DNA of 64,000 bases, from positions 1-64,000 of the forward strand of contig JAEKNQ010000036.1 in assembly GCA_016464825.1 (NCBI GenBank). The letters run 5' to 3'. Below, piece after piece: positions 43,340 to 51,503 of the stretch. Every line of letters begins with the position of its first letter. The first letter of the stretch is position 1. The translations under genes and the position numbers were made by a program. Below the pieces are notes generated by a model. It was not told the origin of the DNA and searched no databases. It saw nothing but the letters and a program-made list of their open reading frames with translations. This stretch comes from Candidatus Dormiibacter inghamiae (GTDB lineage: Bacteria > Chloroflexota > Dormibacteria > Dormibacterales > Dormibacteraceae).

Positions 43340-44305
43340 ATGGTCAGAGGACGGATCGGAATCATTGCCAGTGTGCTCGTTGCGTTGTCGCTCGCGGCGT
43401 GCGGTGGCAGCGGCAGCACCGGCGCGAGCGGCGGCAAGACACCGTACATCGCCATTGTCTCCAAAGGTTTTTCTCAGCAGTTTTGGCAGGCTGTCAAGAG
43501 CGGTGCCGAGAGTGAAGCCAAGAAGGAGGGGGCGAGAATTACCTTTGAAGGACCGCCTACCGAGTCCGACGTGGAAAAGCAGATCACGATGCTCACCAAT
43601 GCGCTCGCGAAGCGCCCCGACGCCATCGGGTTTGCCGCTCTGGACAGCAGGGCTGCCGCTCCTCTCATGCAACAGGCGAAGTCGGCGAATATCCCGGTGA
43701 TCGCGTTTGACTCCGGGGTCGACAGCACCGTCCCGGTGACGACTGCAGCAACAGACAATAAGGCTGCGGCCGCCGAGGACGCCAAGCACCTCTCGCAGTT
43801 GGTCGGTGGTAAGGGAGTGGTTGGCATGGTCATTCACGATCAGACCAGCCAGACCGGTACTCAACGCCGTGACGGCTTCATCGATTGGATGAAGACGAAC
43901 GCGCCCGGCATCACCTTGTTGCCTCCGCAGTACAGCAGCAGCGACCTGAACAAGGCAGCGGACATCACCAAGTCGATTATCGCAGCCAACCAAGACCTTG
44001 CTGGCATCTACGGCTCGAACGAGGCGTCCGCCGAAGGCGTGGCTAAAGGCATCCAGGAGAGCGGCAAGAAGGGTGTGAAGGCAGTTGGTTTCGATTCAGG
44101 AAAGGCTCAGATCGACGCGATCAAGTCCGGCACATTGGCAGGCGCAATTACGCAGAACCCCATCGCAATTGGCCAACAGGTGGTCGTGGCGGCAATGAAG
44201 GCAATCAAGGGAGTGCAGCAACCCAAGTTCATCAACACGGGCTACTACTGGTACGACTCCACGAATATCAATGATCCTAAGATCCAGGCCGTCTTGTATC
44301 AATAG
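43340..44305 (+). CDS. sugar ABC importer binding lipoprotein, RbsB type (second set)
   Basis: This 321-residue lipoprotein has MVRGRIGIIASVLVALSLAAC with lipidated Cys21 and a Gly/Ser linker. The mature domain opens PYIAIVSKGFSQQFWQAVKS, then VIAFDSGVDSTVPVTTAATD and GIYGSNEASAEGVAKGIQES. AAGGAGG at 43321-43327 and the signal peptide decide for the ATG at 43340; an in-frame start at 43223 would bury the signal. It belongs with the ATPase and permease just upstream. A hairpin follows about 40 bases after the stop. Confidence 0.94.
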   Translation: MVRGRIGIIASVLVALSLAACGGSGSTGASGGKTPYIAIVSKGFSQQFWQAVKSGAESEAKKEGARITFEGPPTESDVEKQITMLTNALAKRPDAIGFAALDSRAAAPLMQQAKSANIPVIAFDSGVDSTVPVTTAATDNKAAAAEDAKHLSQLVGGKGVVGMVIHDQTSQTGTQRRDGFIDWMKTNAPGITLLPPQYSSSDLNKAADITKSIIAANQDLAGIYGSNEASAEGVAKGIQESGKKGVKAVGFDSGKAQIDAIKSGTLAGAITQNPIAIGQQVVVAAMKAIKGVQQPKFINTGYYWYDSTNINDPKIQAVLYQ

Positions 44306-44345
44306 GCATTTGATCTGCGGGCTTCAGCAGTAGGGCGATCCACGC

Positions 44346-44388
44346 GGCGGAGAGGCGGGTGCGGGCGGGTGACAGTTCCGCCTCCGCC
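44346..44388 (+). terminator. hairpin between convergent operons
   Basis: GCGGAGAGGCGG pairs with CCGCCTCCGC (one bulged A-G step) across a 19-base loop, between the binding-protein gene and the convergent alcohol dehydrogenase gene. It is suitable as a bidirectional terminator; no clear T-run. Confidence 0.5.
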
Positions 44389-44447
44389 TACTTCGTCGGC
44401 TTTTGCGCGACCGCTTCCCAATCGATCTTCTCTGCCGGATAGACAGA

Positions 44448-45482
44448 CTAGGGAGCGATGACGACTATTCCATCCGCCCCAGGGCGATCCATCCCTGCCA
44501 GCGCGTCCGGCGCACCGTCCAGGCCGATGACTGACCCGATCAGCCGGTCGGGTCGCAAAGCACCTGACGCGACAAGTTTCAGCATCGCTGGATACTCGCG
44601 CGCCGCCATTCCGTGCGAGCCATACAGCTCAAGTTCGTGGGCGATGACCAGGTCCATCGGGAGGGCAGGTGTGGCGTCAGTGCCGTGAAGGAGGCCGACC
44701 TGTACGTGGCGGCCGCGGGGACGCAGCGAGTTCACCGCCGCCACCGCTGTTGTCGCGCTGCCGATGGCGTCTATCGACACATGCGCGCCGCAGTCTGTCA
44801 GGCCGACAACTGTCGCGGCGACAGGTTTCTGGGTAGAGGCGTTGACAACCTCAGCCGCGCCGAGCGCGGCCGCCCGAGATAGCGCGGCAGACGAAGTGTC
44901 GACCGCCACGACGCGTGCGCCCAGGGCGGTAGCGATCATCACCGCCGACAGGCCCACTCCTCCGCATCCGAAGACGGCAACCCAGTCTCCTGGCCCGACC
45001 TTGCCGTGGGTAGTCAGTGCCCGGAAAGCAGTTGCGAACCTACAACCCAGCGAAGCGGCCGTCACGAAGTCGAGGCGACCTGGCAAAGCCACCAGATTGA
45101 AGTCCGCCCGCTCGACCACGACTTGCTCGGCGAAAGAACCGGGGCCGGTGAAGCCCGGCTGCCGCTGGTCGGGGCAGACCTGGGCATCACCGGCGCGGCA
45201 GTAATCGCAAACCCCGCAGCCCAGAACGAAAGGCGCGGTCGCCCGGTCGCCGGGTGACCAGTACCGCACACTGTGGCCGACCGTGGAGACCACCCCCGCG
45301 AACTCATGTCCCGGAATGTGCGGTAGAGTCACCTGCTCGTGGCCACGCCAGGCGTGCCAGTCGGACCGGCACAGCCCGGTCGCCCGAACCTCGATCACAA
45401 CCCCGTCCACCGGGCAGACAGGCGGAGGCACTTCCCTCAACCGCGGTCGCTCGCCATACGCTTCGTACCAAACTGCCCTCAC
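44448..45482 (-). CDS. zinc-dependent medium-chain alcohol dehydrogenase
   Basis: This 344-residue enzyme has the catalytic-zinc residues in GLCRSDWHAW (Cys, Asp) and PGHEFAG (His-Glu). The structural-zinc cysteines lie in CGVCDYCRAGDAQVC, and the Rossmann motif is VFGCGGVGLSAVMIATALGA followed by VAVDTS (NAD-type Asp). It converges on the second sugar-importer operon and may oxidise a sugar alcohol or aldehyde from that pathway, but it has its own strand and promoter. Length and motifs are standard. Confidence 0.92.
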   Translation of the reverse strand: MRAVWYEAYGERPRLREVPPPVCPVDGVVIEVRATGLCRSDWHAWRGHEQVTLPHIPGHEFAGVVSTVGHSVRYWSPGDRATAPFVLGCGVCDYCRAGDAQVCPDQRQPGFTGPGSFAEQVVVERADFNLVALPGRLDFVTAASLGCRFATAFRALTTHGKVGPGDWVAVFGCGGVGLSAVMIATALGARVVAVDTSSAALSRAAALGAAEVVNASTQKPVAATVVGLTDCGAHVSIDAIGSATTAVAAVNSLRPRGRHVQVGLLHGTDATPALPMDLVIAHELELYGSHGMAAREYPAMLKLVASGALRPDRLIGSVIGLDGAPDALAGMDRPGADGIVVIAP

Positions 45483-45627
45483 GGCTGCGTATTCTCGCTC
45501 AACGTGTATGGCGAGCTCACTGCCGGCAGGTCTTTATCCGCGCTGGCGTCGCGAGCGGCATCTCGCCATACGGCCACAAAGCTTGACCACCGCTTCGTTC
45601 AGAGATGTGGTTTTGCAAGGAGACGCC

Positions 45628-46002
45628 ATGAATACAGTTGCCTCTCGGGACGGTACAACCATCGCGTACGACCGCGTGGGTAGTGGGCCGGCGGTCATCC
45701 TGATCGCTGGCGCGCTCTGCTCCCGTTTATCCTGGTCCGGACCTGAGCTAGCCAGGCTCCTGGCAGCCGACTTCACGGTATACAACTATGACCGCCGTGG
45801 CCGTGGCGATAGCGGTGACACCAAGCCCTACGCGGTCGATCGCGAGGTGGAGGATATCGAGGCCATCATCGCCGAAGCCGGTGGGACTGCTCCGACTAGC
45901 CGCTGTATCACATCAGAAGATCCTCTCGTTTCGCAACGATATGAGCATGTCAACAGGAACGCTGGAGTCATGGGGGCGCCCCAAGCGCGGCCAGTAGGCT
46001 GA
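45628..46002 (+). pseudogene. truncated alpha/beta-hydrolase gene
   Basis: From the ATG at 45628 (CAAGGAG eight bases upstream) the product reads ASRDGTTIAYDRVGSGPAVI, GPELARLLAADFTVYNYDRR and GRGDSGDTKPYAVDREVEDI, the N-terminal third of a hydrolase of the 'RDGT-I-A-Y-D' type. After AEAGG the sequence departs from the family, loses the nucleophile elbow and stops at 46000-46002. The lid, catalytic Asp and His are missing, so it is not functional. It is distinct from the decayed hydrolase at 15592. Confidence 0.7.
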
Positions 46003-46007
46003 AGACC

Positions 46008-46670
46008 GTGGACTTCGTCGACGGCCGGTTTCTCGCCTATGTCGCGGTGGCGGGGCTGCTGATCATCACACCCGGTCCGGATATGGCGCTCGTCTCTCGC
46101 AACGCGCTGCGCAGTGGTGTCGATGCCGTGGCCCCGACTGCCCTCGGTGTGGGTCTCGGCATTCTGGGCTGGGCGGCGGCAGCGGCGTTCGGCGTCGCTA
46201 CTCTGCTGGCCCGCTCGGCCACCGTCTTCACGATGCTGCGCCTCGCTGGAGCCGCGTACCTCATAGTGCTGGGCCTGTTGGCTCTGCGGTCGGTGCTCCG
46301 CACTCGCGCCGGCGGCCACGCGGCGCCACAACCAGCGCCGACGAGCGCCGATCCATACGTCAGTCGCCGGTTGGCATTCCTGCAGGGGCTGACTGGCAAC
46401 ATCCTCAACCCCAAGGCGGCGGTCATCTTCCTGACGCTGGTGCCGCAGTTCCTGCGCCCGGGAGATGGCCCAGCGCGCGCCATGGTCATGGTGGCTTTGT
46501 TCGAGGTCATGCTGGTCAGCTGGCTGCTCCTCTACGGCCGCGGTCTGGCCGGGCTCGGTGCCAGCCCGGTGGGGCGCCGCCTGCGCCGCCGCTTCGAGAC
46601 AGTGGCCGGCGTCGTGCTCGTCGGCCTCGGCGTCCGCGTCGCCTGGGAGTCGTTAGGGGCCGCGCCCTGA
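46008..46670 (+). CDS. LysE/RhtB-family amino-acid exporter
   Basis: This 220-residue protein with a GTG start has the family opening FLAYVAVAGLLIITPGPDMA ('P-G-P' loop), about six hydrophobic segments and NILNPKAAVIFLTLVPQFLR, the second conserved loop. Such inner-membrane carriers export amino acids or homoserine lactones; the substrate is unknown. It starts five bases after the broken hydrolase and has no regulatory partner nearby. Confidence 0.9.
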   Translation: MDFVDGRFLAYVAVAGLLIITPGPDMALVSRNALRSGVDAVAPTALGVGLGILGWAAAAAFGVATLLARSATVFTMLRLAGAAYLIVLGLLALRSVLRTRAGGHAAPQPAPTSADPYVSRRLAFLQGLTGNILNPKAAVIFLTLVPQFLRPGDGPARAMVMVALFEVMLVSWLLLYGRGLAGLGASPVGRRLRRRFETVAGVVLVGLGVRVAWESLGAAP

Positions 46671-46726
46671 CCCCGAGCTATGCGTGCAAGTGCGGACACA
46701 CCCTTTGGGTTTGTGCCCAGGCCTCC

Positions 46727-46925
46727 TCAGATCGCTCCCGCTCGCTCCAGCTCCTCGACCGCGGCGGGGCGGACCCCAGCTCGGCGAGTATGGCTCTGGT
46801 GTGCTCGCCAAGCGCTGGCACACGATTCATGGCAACGTCTGCCCCCCTCCATGCGGGCGGCAGGCTGCGCAGCCCTATGCCACCGGTGATCTTGGCAGAC
46901 GACAGTGACGCCCTCGAGGGCGAGC
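46727..46925 (-). pseudogene. C-terminal remnant of a CaiB/BaiF-type CoA-transferase
   Basis: The minus strand reads KITGGIGLRSLPPAWRGADV, AMNRVPALGEHTRAILAELG and, after a one-base shift, VEELERAGAI with a stop at 46729-46727. 'P.LGEHT..IL.ELG...I..L...G.I' is the classical C-terminus of family III CoA-transferases. Only this end survives, directly downstream of an acyl-CoA dehydrogenase gene, a common partner of such transferases. Confidence 0.65.
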
Positions 46926-46926
46926 A

Positions 46927-48117
46927 TCAGTAGGAGCGGGGAAGACCCAGGACGTGCTCCCCGATGTGCGCCAGGATCAGGTTGGTGGAGATCGGGGCGA
47001 CCTGGTAAAGCCGCGTCTCGCGGAACTTGCGCTCGATCTGGTAGCTGGACGCGAAGCCGTAGCCGCCGTAGGTCTGCATGGCCGCGTTGGCCGCCTGCCA
47101 AGAGGCCTCGGCTGCCAGCAGCAGCGCCATGTTGGCCTGCGAACCGCAGGGCTCGCCGCGGTCGAACAGCTCCGATGCCCGGGTCCGCATCAGCTCCGCC
47201 GCTTCCACGCCCACGTGGGCACGCGCGATGGGAAACTGGATGCCCTGGTTCTTACCAATGGGTCGCCCGAATACCTCGCGCTGCCCGGCTCGGTCCACTG
47301 CCTTCTCCACGAACCAGCGCCCATCGCCGATGCACTCGGAGGCGATGAGGATGCGTTCTGCGTTCATGCCGTCGAGCACATAGCTGAAGCCTTTTCCTTC
47401 CTCCCCGACCAGGCTGCTCGCCGGGATCTCGAGGTTGTCGAAGATCAGCTCGTTGGTCTCGTTGTTGATCATGACGGGGATCGGTTTCACTGTCAGTCCG
47501 TGGGAGATGGCTTGGCGAAGTTCGACCAGAAACATCGTCAGGCCGTCAGTCTTCTTGTGAACCTGCTCGATCGGAGTGGTGCGCGCCAGCAGCAGCAGCA
47601 GGTCGGAGTGCTGAACGCGTGAAATGAAGATCTTTCTCCCGTTGACGACGTAGCCGCCATCCCTTGGCAGTGCGGTGGTGGTAAGCGCAGTGGTGTCAGT
47701 GCCGGCCACCGGCTCGGTGACGCCAAAAGCCTGCAGCCTAAGCTGCCCTGAGGCAATCCTGGGCAGCAGCTCTCCCTTCTGCTCCTCCGAGCCATGGCGC
47801 AGCAGCGCGCCCATCACGTACATCTGGGCATGAGCCGGCTGTGCGTTGCCGCCGGACCGGTTGACCTCCTCCAAGATGATGGAAGCCTTGGTCAGGGAGA
47901 GACCCAGGCCCCCGTACTTCTCGGGGATGAGCGCCGCCAGGTAGCGGGCCTCCGTCATCGCTTTGACGAATTCCTCTGGATAGGCTCGCTTGCTGTCGAG
48001 GTCCGACCAGTAGCTCTCCGGAAAGCGGCGGCAGAGCTCGCGGACTGACTGGCGGAGATCCCCCGCGACCTCCTGCCGCGCCGCCGCTCTCCGCCTGCGG
48101 ATGCTCACTGCCCCCAA
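46927..48117 (-). CDS. acyl-CoA dehydrogenase
   Basis: This 396-residue FAD enzyme has ALIPEKYGGLGLSLTKASII near the N-terminus, the flavin/substrate region AFGVTEPVAGTDTTAL, the middle strand GRKIFISRVQHSD and GRPIGKNQGIQFPIARAHV. The C-terminal AMQTYGGYGFASSYQIERKF plus RETRLYQVAPISTNLI is also typical. The catalytic base is not obvious by eye. It dehydrogenates an acyl-CoA thioester and passes electrons to ETF. A family III CoA-transferase remnant follows it, suggesting a formerly complete acid-activation and oxidation pair. Confidence 0.92.
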   Translation of the reverse strand: MGAVSIRRRRAAARQEVAGDLRQSVRELCRRFPESYWSDLDSKRAYPEEFVKAMTEARYLAALIPEKYGGLGLSLTKASIILEEVNRSGGNAQPAHAQMYVMGALLRHGSEEQKGELLPRIASGQLRLQAFGVTEPVAGTDTTALTTTALPRDGGYVVNGRKIFISRVQHSDLLLLLARTTPIEQVHKKTDGLTMFLVELRQAISHGLTVKPIPVMINNETNELIFDNLEIPASSLVGEEGKGFSYVLDGMNAERILIASECIGDGRWFVEKAVDRAGQREVFGRPIGKNQGIQFPIARAHVGVEAAELMRTRASELFDRGEPCGSQANMALLLAAEASWQAANAAMQTYGGYGFASSYQIERKFRETRLYQVAPISTNLILAHIGEHVLGLPRSY

Positions 48118-48150
48118 GGATGCCAGGCGGAGCCTGCCTGGTGGGGAACT

Positions 48151-48164
48151 GTCACCAGGGTGAC
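48151..48164. promoter_or_regulatory. palindromic site between the acyl-CoA dehydrogenase and kinase genes
   Basis: GTCACCAGGGTGAC is a perfect 6-bp inverted repeat with a 2-base centre, located 34 bases upstream of the minus-strand dehydrogenase gene and 109 bases upstream of the plus-strand kinase gene. A second repeat CCAGGC-N7-GCCTGG lies at about 48123-48141. Both may be regulator sites; which protein binds is unknown. Confidence 0.5.
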
Positions 48165-48272
48165 GTTCCGTGTGTCGCCCAGCCGTCGGACGCCTGACAC
48201 AGCCGCCGCCTAGGCTCAGCCATGAGGTGGCAGATGGTCACTGAACAATTCGTCAGGTGAAGAGAGGGAGCG

Positions 48273-49169
48273 ATGGGTACAACTGCAGAACTCGAGCGCA
48301 ACCAGGTGGCGGTTGTGCTTGGCTATGAAACGGCGATCGATCTCGAGGTCGGCAATGGCGGACCGGTCGGCGACGAGGCCCCGATGGAATTGGTCGGCGC
48401 TGTCGCCGGCGGCAAACCACCGCCTGGGCAAACGGGCCCAGACGTGGTCGATTCATCGTTTACAGCAGCCTTGGGAGCGCCCACACAGGTGGTGACCCTA
48501 GAGCCACCCGGTCGTGACGACGATGCGAGCCGAGGAGAACTCCAGTCGACGGAACTACGCGTCAAGCAAGAGCTCGCTCGTGAGCTCCACGATCGAGTCG
48601 CTCAGACCCTGACGACGATGCTGGTCGAGATGGAGAACTTCAAGGCCGGCGAGTTGGGAAGCGAGCGGGTGGCCGCGGAGGTGACCTACTACCAGGACGC
48701 GACCCGCGAGGTGCTCAGCAACATCCGCGCCATCCTTCATGAGCTGCGGGGCGATGAGGACATAGGGCACGACCTGCCGGACCGGGTCCGCCGACTGCTC
48801 GACCGGTTCCAGGCCCAAACCGGCATCCTCACCCGGCTGTCCGTCGCGCCGCGCTGGCCGGTGCGCATGGCGATCATGGCTGCGATCAACCTTTACCGGA
48901 TGCTGGTGGAGGCACTCAACAATGTCCGCCTGCACAGCGGCGCGAAGCTGGTCGAGGTTTCCTTCCAGATTACGGATGGCGACCTGGCAGTGGTGAGCGT
49001 CATCGATGATGGGCAGGGCTTCCGAGGTGGCCTGTCGGACGAGATGGGGCTGGGCATGCTCGGCATGAGAGAACGTGCACTGCTACTTGGAGGCGAATTG
49101 TCCATCACACCCATCCCCTCCCACGGCACCGAACTTGCGGTAGTGATTCCGAAGGACAAGCTGATATGA
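48273..49169 (+). CDS. HisKA_3-type (NarL-class) sensor histidine kinase, soluble
   Basis: This 298-residue kinase has the phospho-acceptor region VKQELARELHDRVAQTLTTM with His106, a DHp helix pair to ~175 and an HATPase domain with MLVEALNNVRLHSGAKLVEV, VIDDGQGF and GLGMLGMRERALLLGGELSI. The first ~90 residues match no sensor domain I know and there is no membrane helix, so it is cytoplasmic. GAGAGGGAG lies just before the ATG. The response-regulator gene overlaps its stop by four bases and is its evident partner. Confidence 0.92.
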   Translation: MGTTAELERNQVAVVLGYETAIDLEVGNGGPVGDEAPMELVGAVAGGKPPPGQTGPDVVDSSFTAALGAPTQVVTLEPPGRDDDASRGELQSTELRVKQELARELHDRVAQTLTTMLVEMENFKAGELGSERVAAEVTYYQDATREVLSNIRAILHELRGDEDIGHDLPDRVRRLLDRFQAQTGILTRLSVAPRWPVRMAIMAAINLYRMLVEALNNVRLHSGAKLVEVSFQITDGDLAVVSVIDDGQGFRGGLSDEMGLGMLGMRERALLLGGELSITPIPSHGTELAVVIPKDKLI

Positions 49170-49822
49170 GTGTCAGCACCGAGACCGTGAAGGTAGTCGT
49201 CGTCGACGATCAGACCCTGTTTCGCAGTGGGCTCGCCCTGCTGCTGGGTGAGGATTCTCGGATCCAGGTTGTCGGCCAGGCCGGCAACGGACTGGCCGCC
49301 ATAGATCTGATTTCCTCACTCAAGCCCGATGTGATCCTGATGGATGTCAAGATGCCGGAGCTGGACGGCATCGAGGCCACCCGGCGCATCATCGCCGCCA
49401 ATCCGGACGTGAAGGTGCTGATCCTCACCACCTTCGACACGGAGTCCAGCATCCTTCACGCGTTGCAGGCCGGGGCCTCGGGCTACGTGCTCAAGGACTC
49501 GCGCGCTGACGCCATCGTCTCCAGCATCCTGGCCGTGATGGCTGGCGAGCGGGTGATGGCCAGCAGCGTGGCAGCGCGGGTGCTCGACATGCTGACCGGT
49601 ACCAGCACCCGCAACGAGTTCTACGATGGGCTTACCCCGCGCGAGATCGAGGTCCTGCAGTTGCTGGCGAGTGGTATGGCCAACAAGCAGATCGCCTACA
49701 AGCTGCGAATCAGCGAAAAGACTGTGCGCAATCACGTCAGCAACATGTACGAGAAGCTGCACATCTTCGACCGCGCCCAGGCGGTCCTCTATGCAGTTCG
49801 CAAAGGGCTCGTAGAGCTATAA
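49166..49822 (+). CDS. NarL/FixJ-type response regulator
   Basis: This 218-residue protein has a receiver domain with VVDDQTLFR (acidic pocket), D60 in VILMDVKMPELDG, TTFDTESSILHALQAGASGY with the conserved Thr and LKD Lys, and a LuxR-type helix-turn-helix GLTPREIEVLQLLASGMANK then TVRNHVSNMYEKL. It should be phosphorylated by the kinase at 48273 and act as a transcription factor. A Crp/Fnr gene follows after 165 bases, but the targets are not visible. Confidence 0.95.
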   Translation: MSVSTETVKVVVVDDQTLFRSGLALLLGEDSRIQVVGQAGNGLAAIDLISSLKPDVILMDVKMPELDGIEATRRIIAANPDVKVLILTTFDTESSILHALQAGASGYVLKDSRADAIVSSILAVMAGERVMASSVAARVLDMLTGTSTRNEFYDGLTPREIEVLQLLASGMANKQIAYKLRISEKTVRNHVSNMYEKLHIFDRAQAVLYAVRKGLVEL

Positions 49823-49987
49823 ACCTCCGGCGTCCCGCCGCCTTAGCCGGTGGGGGATGAAGCCGACCCTGCGCAGCCGCATAGCGGCGAAGTGGCGGAC
49901 CGGACCGGCGCCAAGTCTTCGACGTTTGACGACACCGCGGCCGCCGTGCATCGACAATAATGACCTCGGACAACGAGAACAAGAGAA

Positions 49988-50638
49988 GTGTCTGAAAACC
50001 TGAGCGCAAGCGAACTGCAGCGTGTCTTCGGCCTGGCTCGCCGTCGCCGGTATCCCGCCGGAGAAGCCATCATGCACGAGGGGGATCCGGCAGATAGCGT
50101 TCACGTGATCGTCAAGGGTCGAGTGGCAAGCCTGGTCAACAGCCGGCTCGGTCAGCACCTCACATTCTCGATCATGGGTGAGGGAGAGCTGTTCGGCGAA
50201 CTGGCACTGCTTTCGACCGAGGGCCAGCGCTCAGCGACCATTCGCGCCTTGGAGGCGACCGAAACACTGAGGGTCGGCCGGGAGGACTTCCAGAGGTTAC
50301 GTCTGCAGACTCCAGAGGTGAGTGAGATCCTTATCCAGCTGCTGGTGAGACGCGTACTGCGGTTGTCCCAACATTTGCGGGAAGCGTTGCACGTGCCTGT
50401 CGAAGCCCGAATCTGCAGGCGGTTGCTGGAACTGGCTGCCCTCTATGGCAGTTCCGCGCCCGGCACGGTGATCCCGCTCAGCCAGGACGACCTGGCCGGC
50501 CTGACCGGAGCTGCCAGGGCAACCGTGAACCGGGTCCTCCGCGAGGAGGAGCGCCGCGGAGTCGTTGCCTTGAGGCGGCGGCGGGTCACCATCGTCGACC
50601 CCGGGGGCCTTCGGCGACGCGCCCAGATTGACTACTGA
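49988..50638 (+). CDS. Crp/Fnr-family transcription factor
   Basis: This 216-residue regulator has a cyclic-nucleotide-type beta barrel (RYPAGEAIMHEGDPADSVHV) with the phosphate-cassette-like GELFGELALLSTEGQRSATI, a dimerisation helix and a C-terminal winged helix LSQDDLAGLTGAARATVNRV. The Glu and Arg of the cAMP pocket in Crp seem to be present, and no Cys cluster of the Fnr kind is seen, so a nucleotide ligand is likelier than an iron-sulfur centre. A class III cyclase gene lies 0.9 kb downstream. Confidence 0.92.
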   Translation: MSENLSASELQRVFGLARRRRYPAGEAIMHEGDPADSVHVIVKGRVASLVNSRLGQHLTFSIMGEGELFGELALLSTEGQRSATIRALEATETLRVGREDFQRLRLQTPEVSEILIQLLVRRVLRLSQHLREALHVPVEARICRRLLELAALYGSSAPGTVIPLSQDDLAGLTGAARATVNRVLREEERRGVVALRRRRVTIVDPGGLRRRAQIDY

Positions 50639-50720
50639 TCGGCTAGCCGTGACATGGCACCTGGCCTAGCCGCGGGTTAGAATCACTGCACCACTTACAC
50701 TGTCGGGTCTTCAAACGGGC

Positions 50721-51491
50721 GTGAGCGGAGGGAGTTTGAACATCGAGCCGACAATCCCGGTAGCCGTCGTGAATCAGTCAAGGAAGAGTGACGGCGAGGC
50801 GCTTCAGCTGGTCCAAGCCTTGCAGACCCAGGTTACTCGAGACCTCCAGCCAGCTTGGGGAGCGGCAGCTCAAATCCATTTCTTGGGCTCCAAAGCCGAG
50901 TTCCCGCCCCATTACTGGCGCCTCACACTCCTGGACCAGAGGCCGCAAGGGGAGCCGCGCGGAGAATTCGGACACCACACGCTGCAGAAGATCGACGGTC
51001 AGTGGCTCCCGGTAGGCTATATTTACACGGCTCCCGCCGCGGCCGCCTGGACCCGCACAGCCAGCCACGAATTGGTCGAAATGTTGTGCAATCCGTATCT
51101 CTGCGCCGCGTCATATCAGCACAAGCGGCACGAAGCACTCCAGCTGTACAGCCTTGAGGCTTGCGATCCGTGCCAGACCGGCGCCTACACGATCGATGGA
51201 GTGGAGGTCTCAAATTTCGTCTACCCGGCGTTCTATTCGGAGCATCGACCGAAGCCTCTGGACCATATGGGACACTTGGAAAAGCCCTACTTCCCCCAGT
51301 TGGGCGGCATAGTCAGTGTGTACGATTCGGCCCAGAGTGCCTGGGTGGGCAGGACTCCCGACCCAGCTGACCCTGGCAGGCTGATGTCACTGCCGGGGCC
51401 GGAAGGGGATCCCTTCCAGAACAACGGTCTGACCATGTTCCGTACTGTTGGCTCGGAAATCCTACCCGGCCCTCCTCAATCGTCCCCCTGA
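50721..51491 (+). CDS. unknown protein with a metallopeptidase-like HELVE motif
   Basis: This 256-residue protein has RTASHELVEMLCNPYLCAAS at about residues 113-132. H-E-L-V-E with a following 'x-P' resembles the 'SHE...E...(D/N)P' motif seen in a little-studied group of putative zinc peptidases, though it is not the standard HExxH. Other features are ACDPCQTGAYTIDGVEVSNF (Cys-x2-Cys), VYPAFYSEHRPKPLDHMGHL and a Pro-rich end. No signal peptide is visible. It precedes the cyclase-ATPase gene by 12 bases, so they may be co-expressed. Function unknown. Confidence 0.7.
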   Translation: MSGGSLNIEPTIPVAVVNQSRKSDGEALQLVQALQTQVTRDLQPAWGAAAQIHFLGSKAEFPPHYWRLTLLDQRPQGEPRGEFGHHTLQKIDGQWLPVGYIYTAPAAAAWTRTASHELVEMLCNPYLCAASYQHKRHEALQLYSLEACDPCQTGAYTIDGVEVSNFVYPAFYSEHRPKPLDHMGHLEKPYFPQLGGIVSVYDSAQSAWVGRTPDPADPGRLMSLPGPEGDPFQNNGLTMFRTVGSEILPGPPQSSP

Positions 51492-51503
51492 TCGAGGAGT
51501 GCC

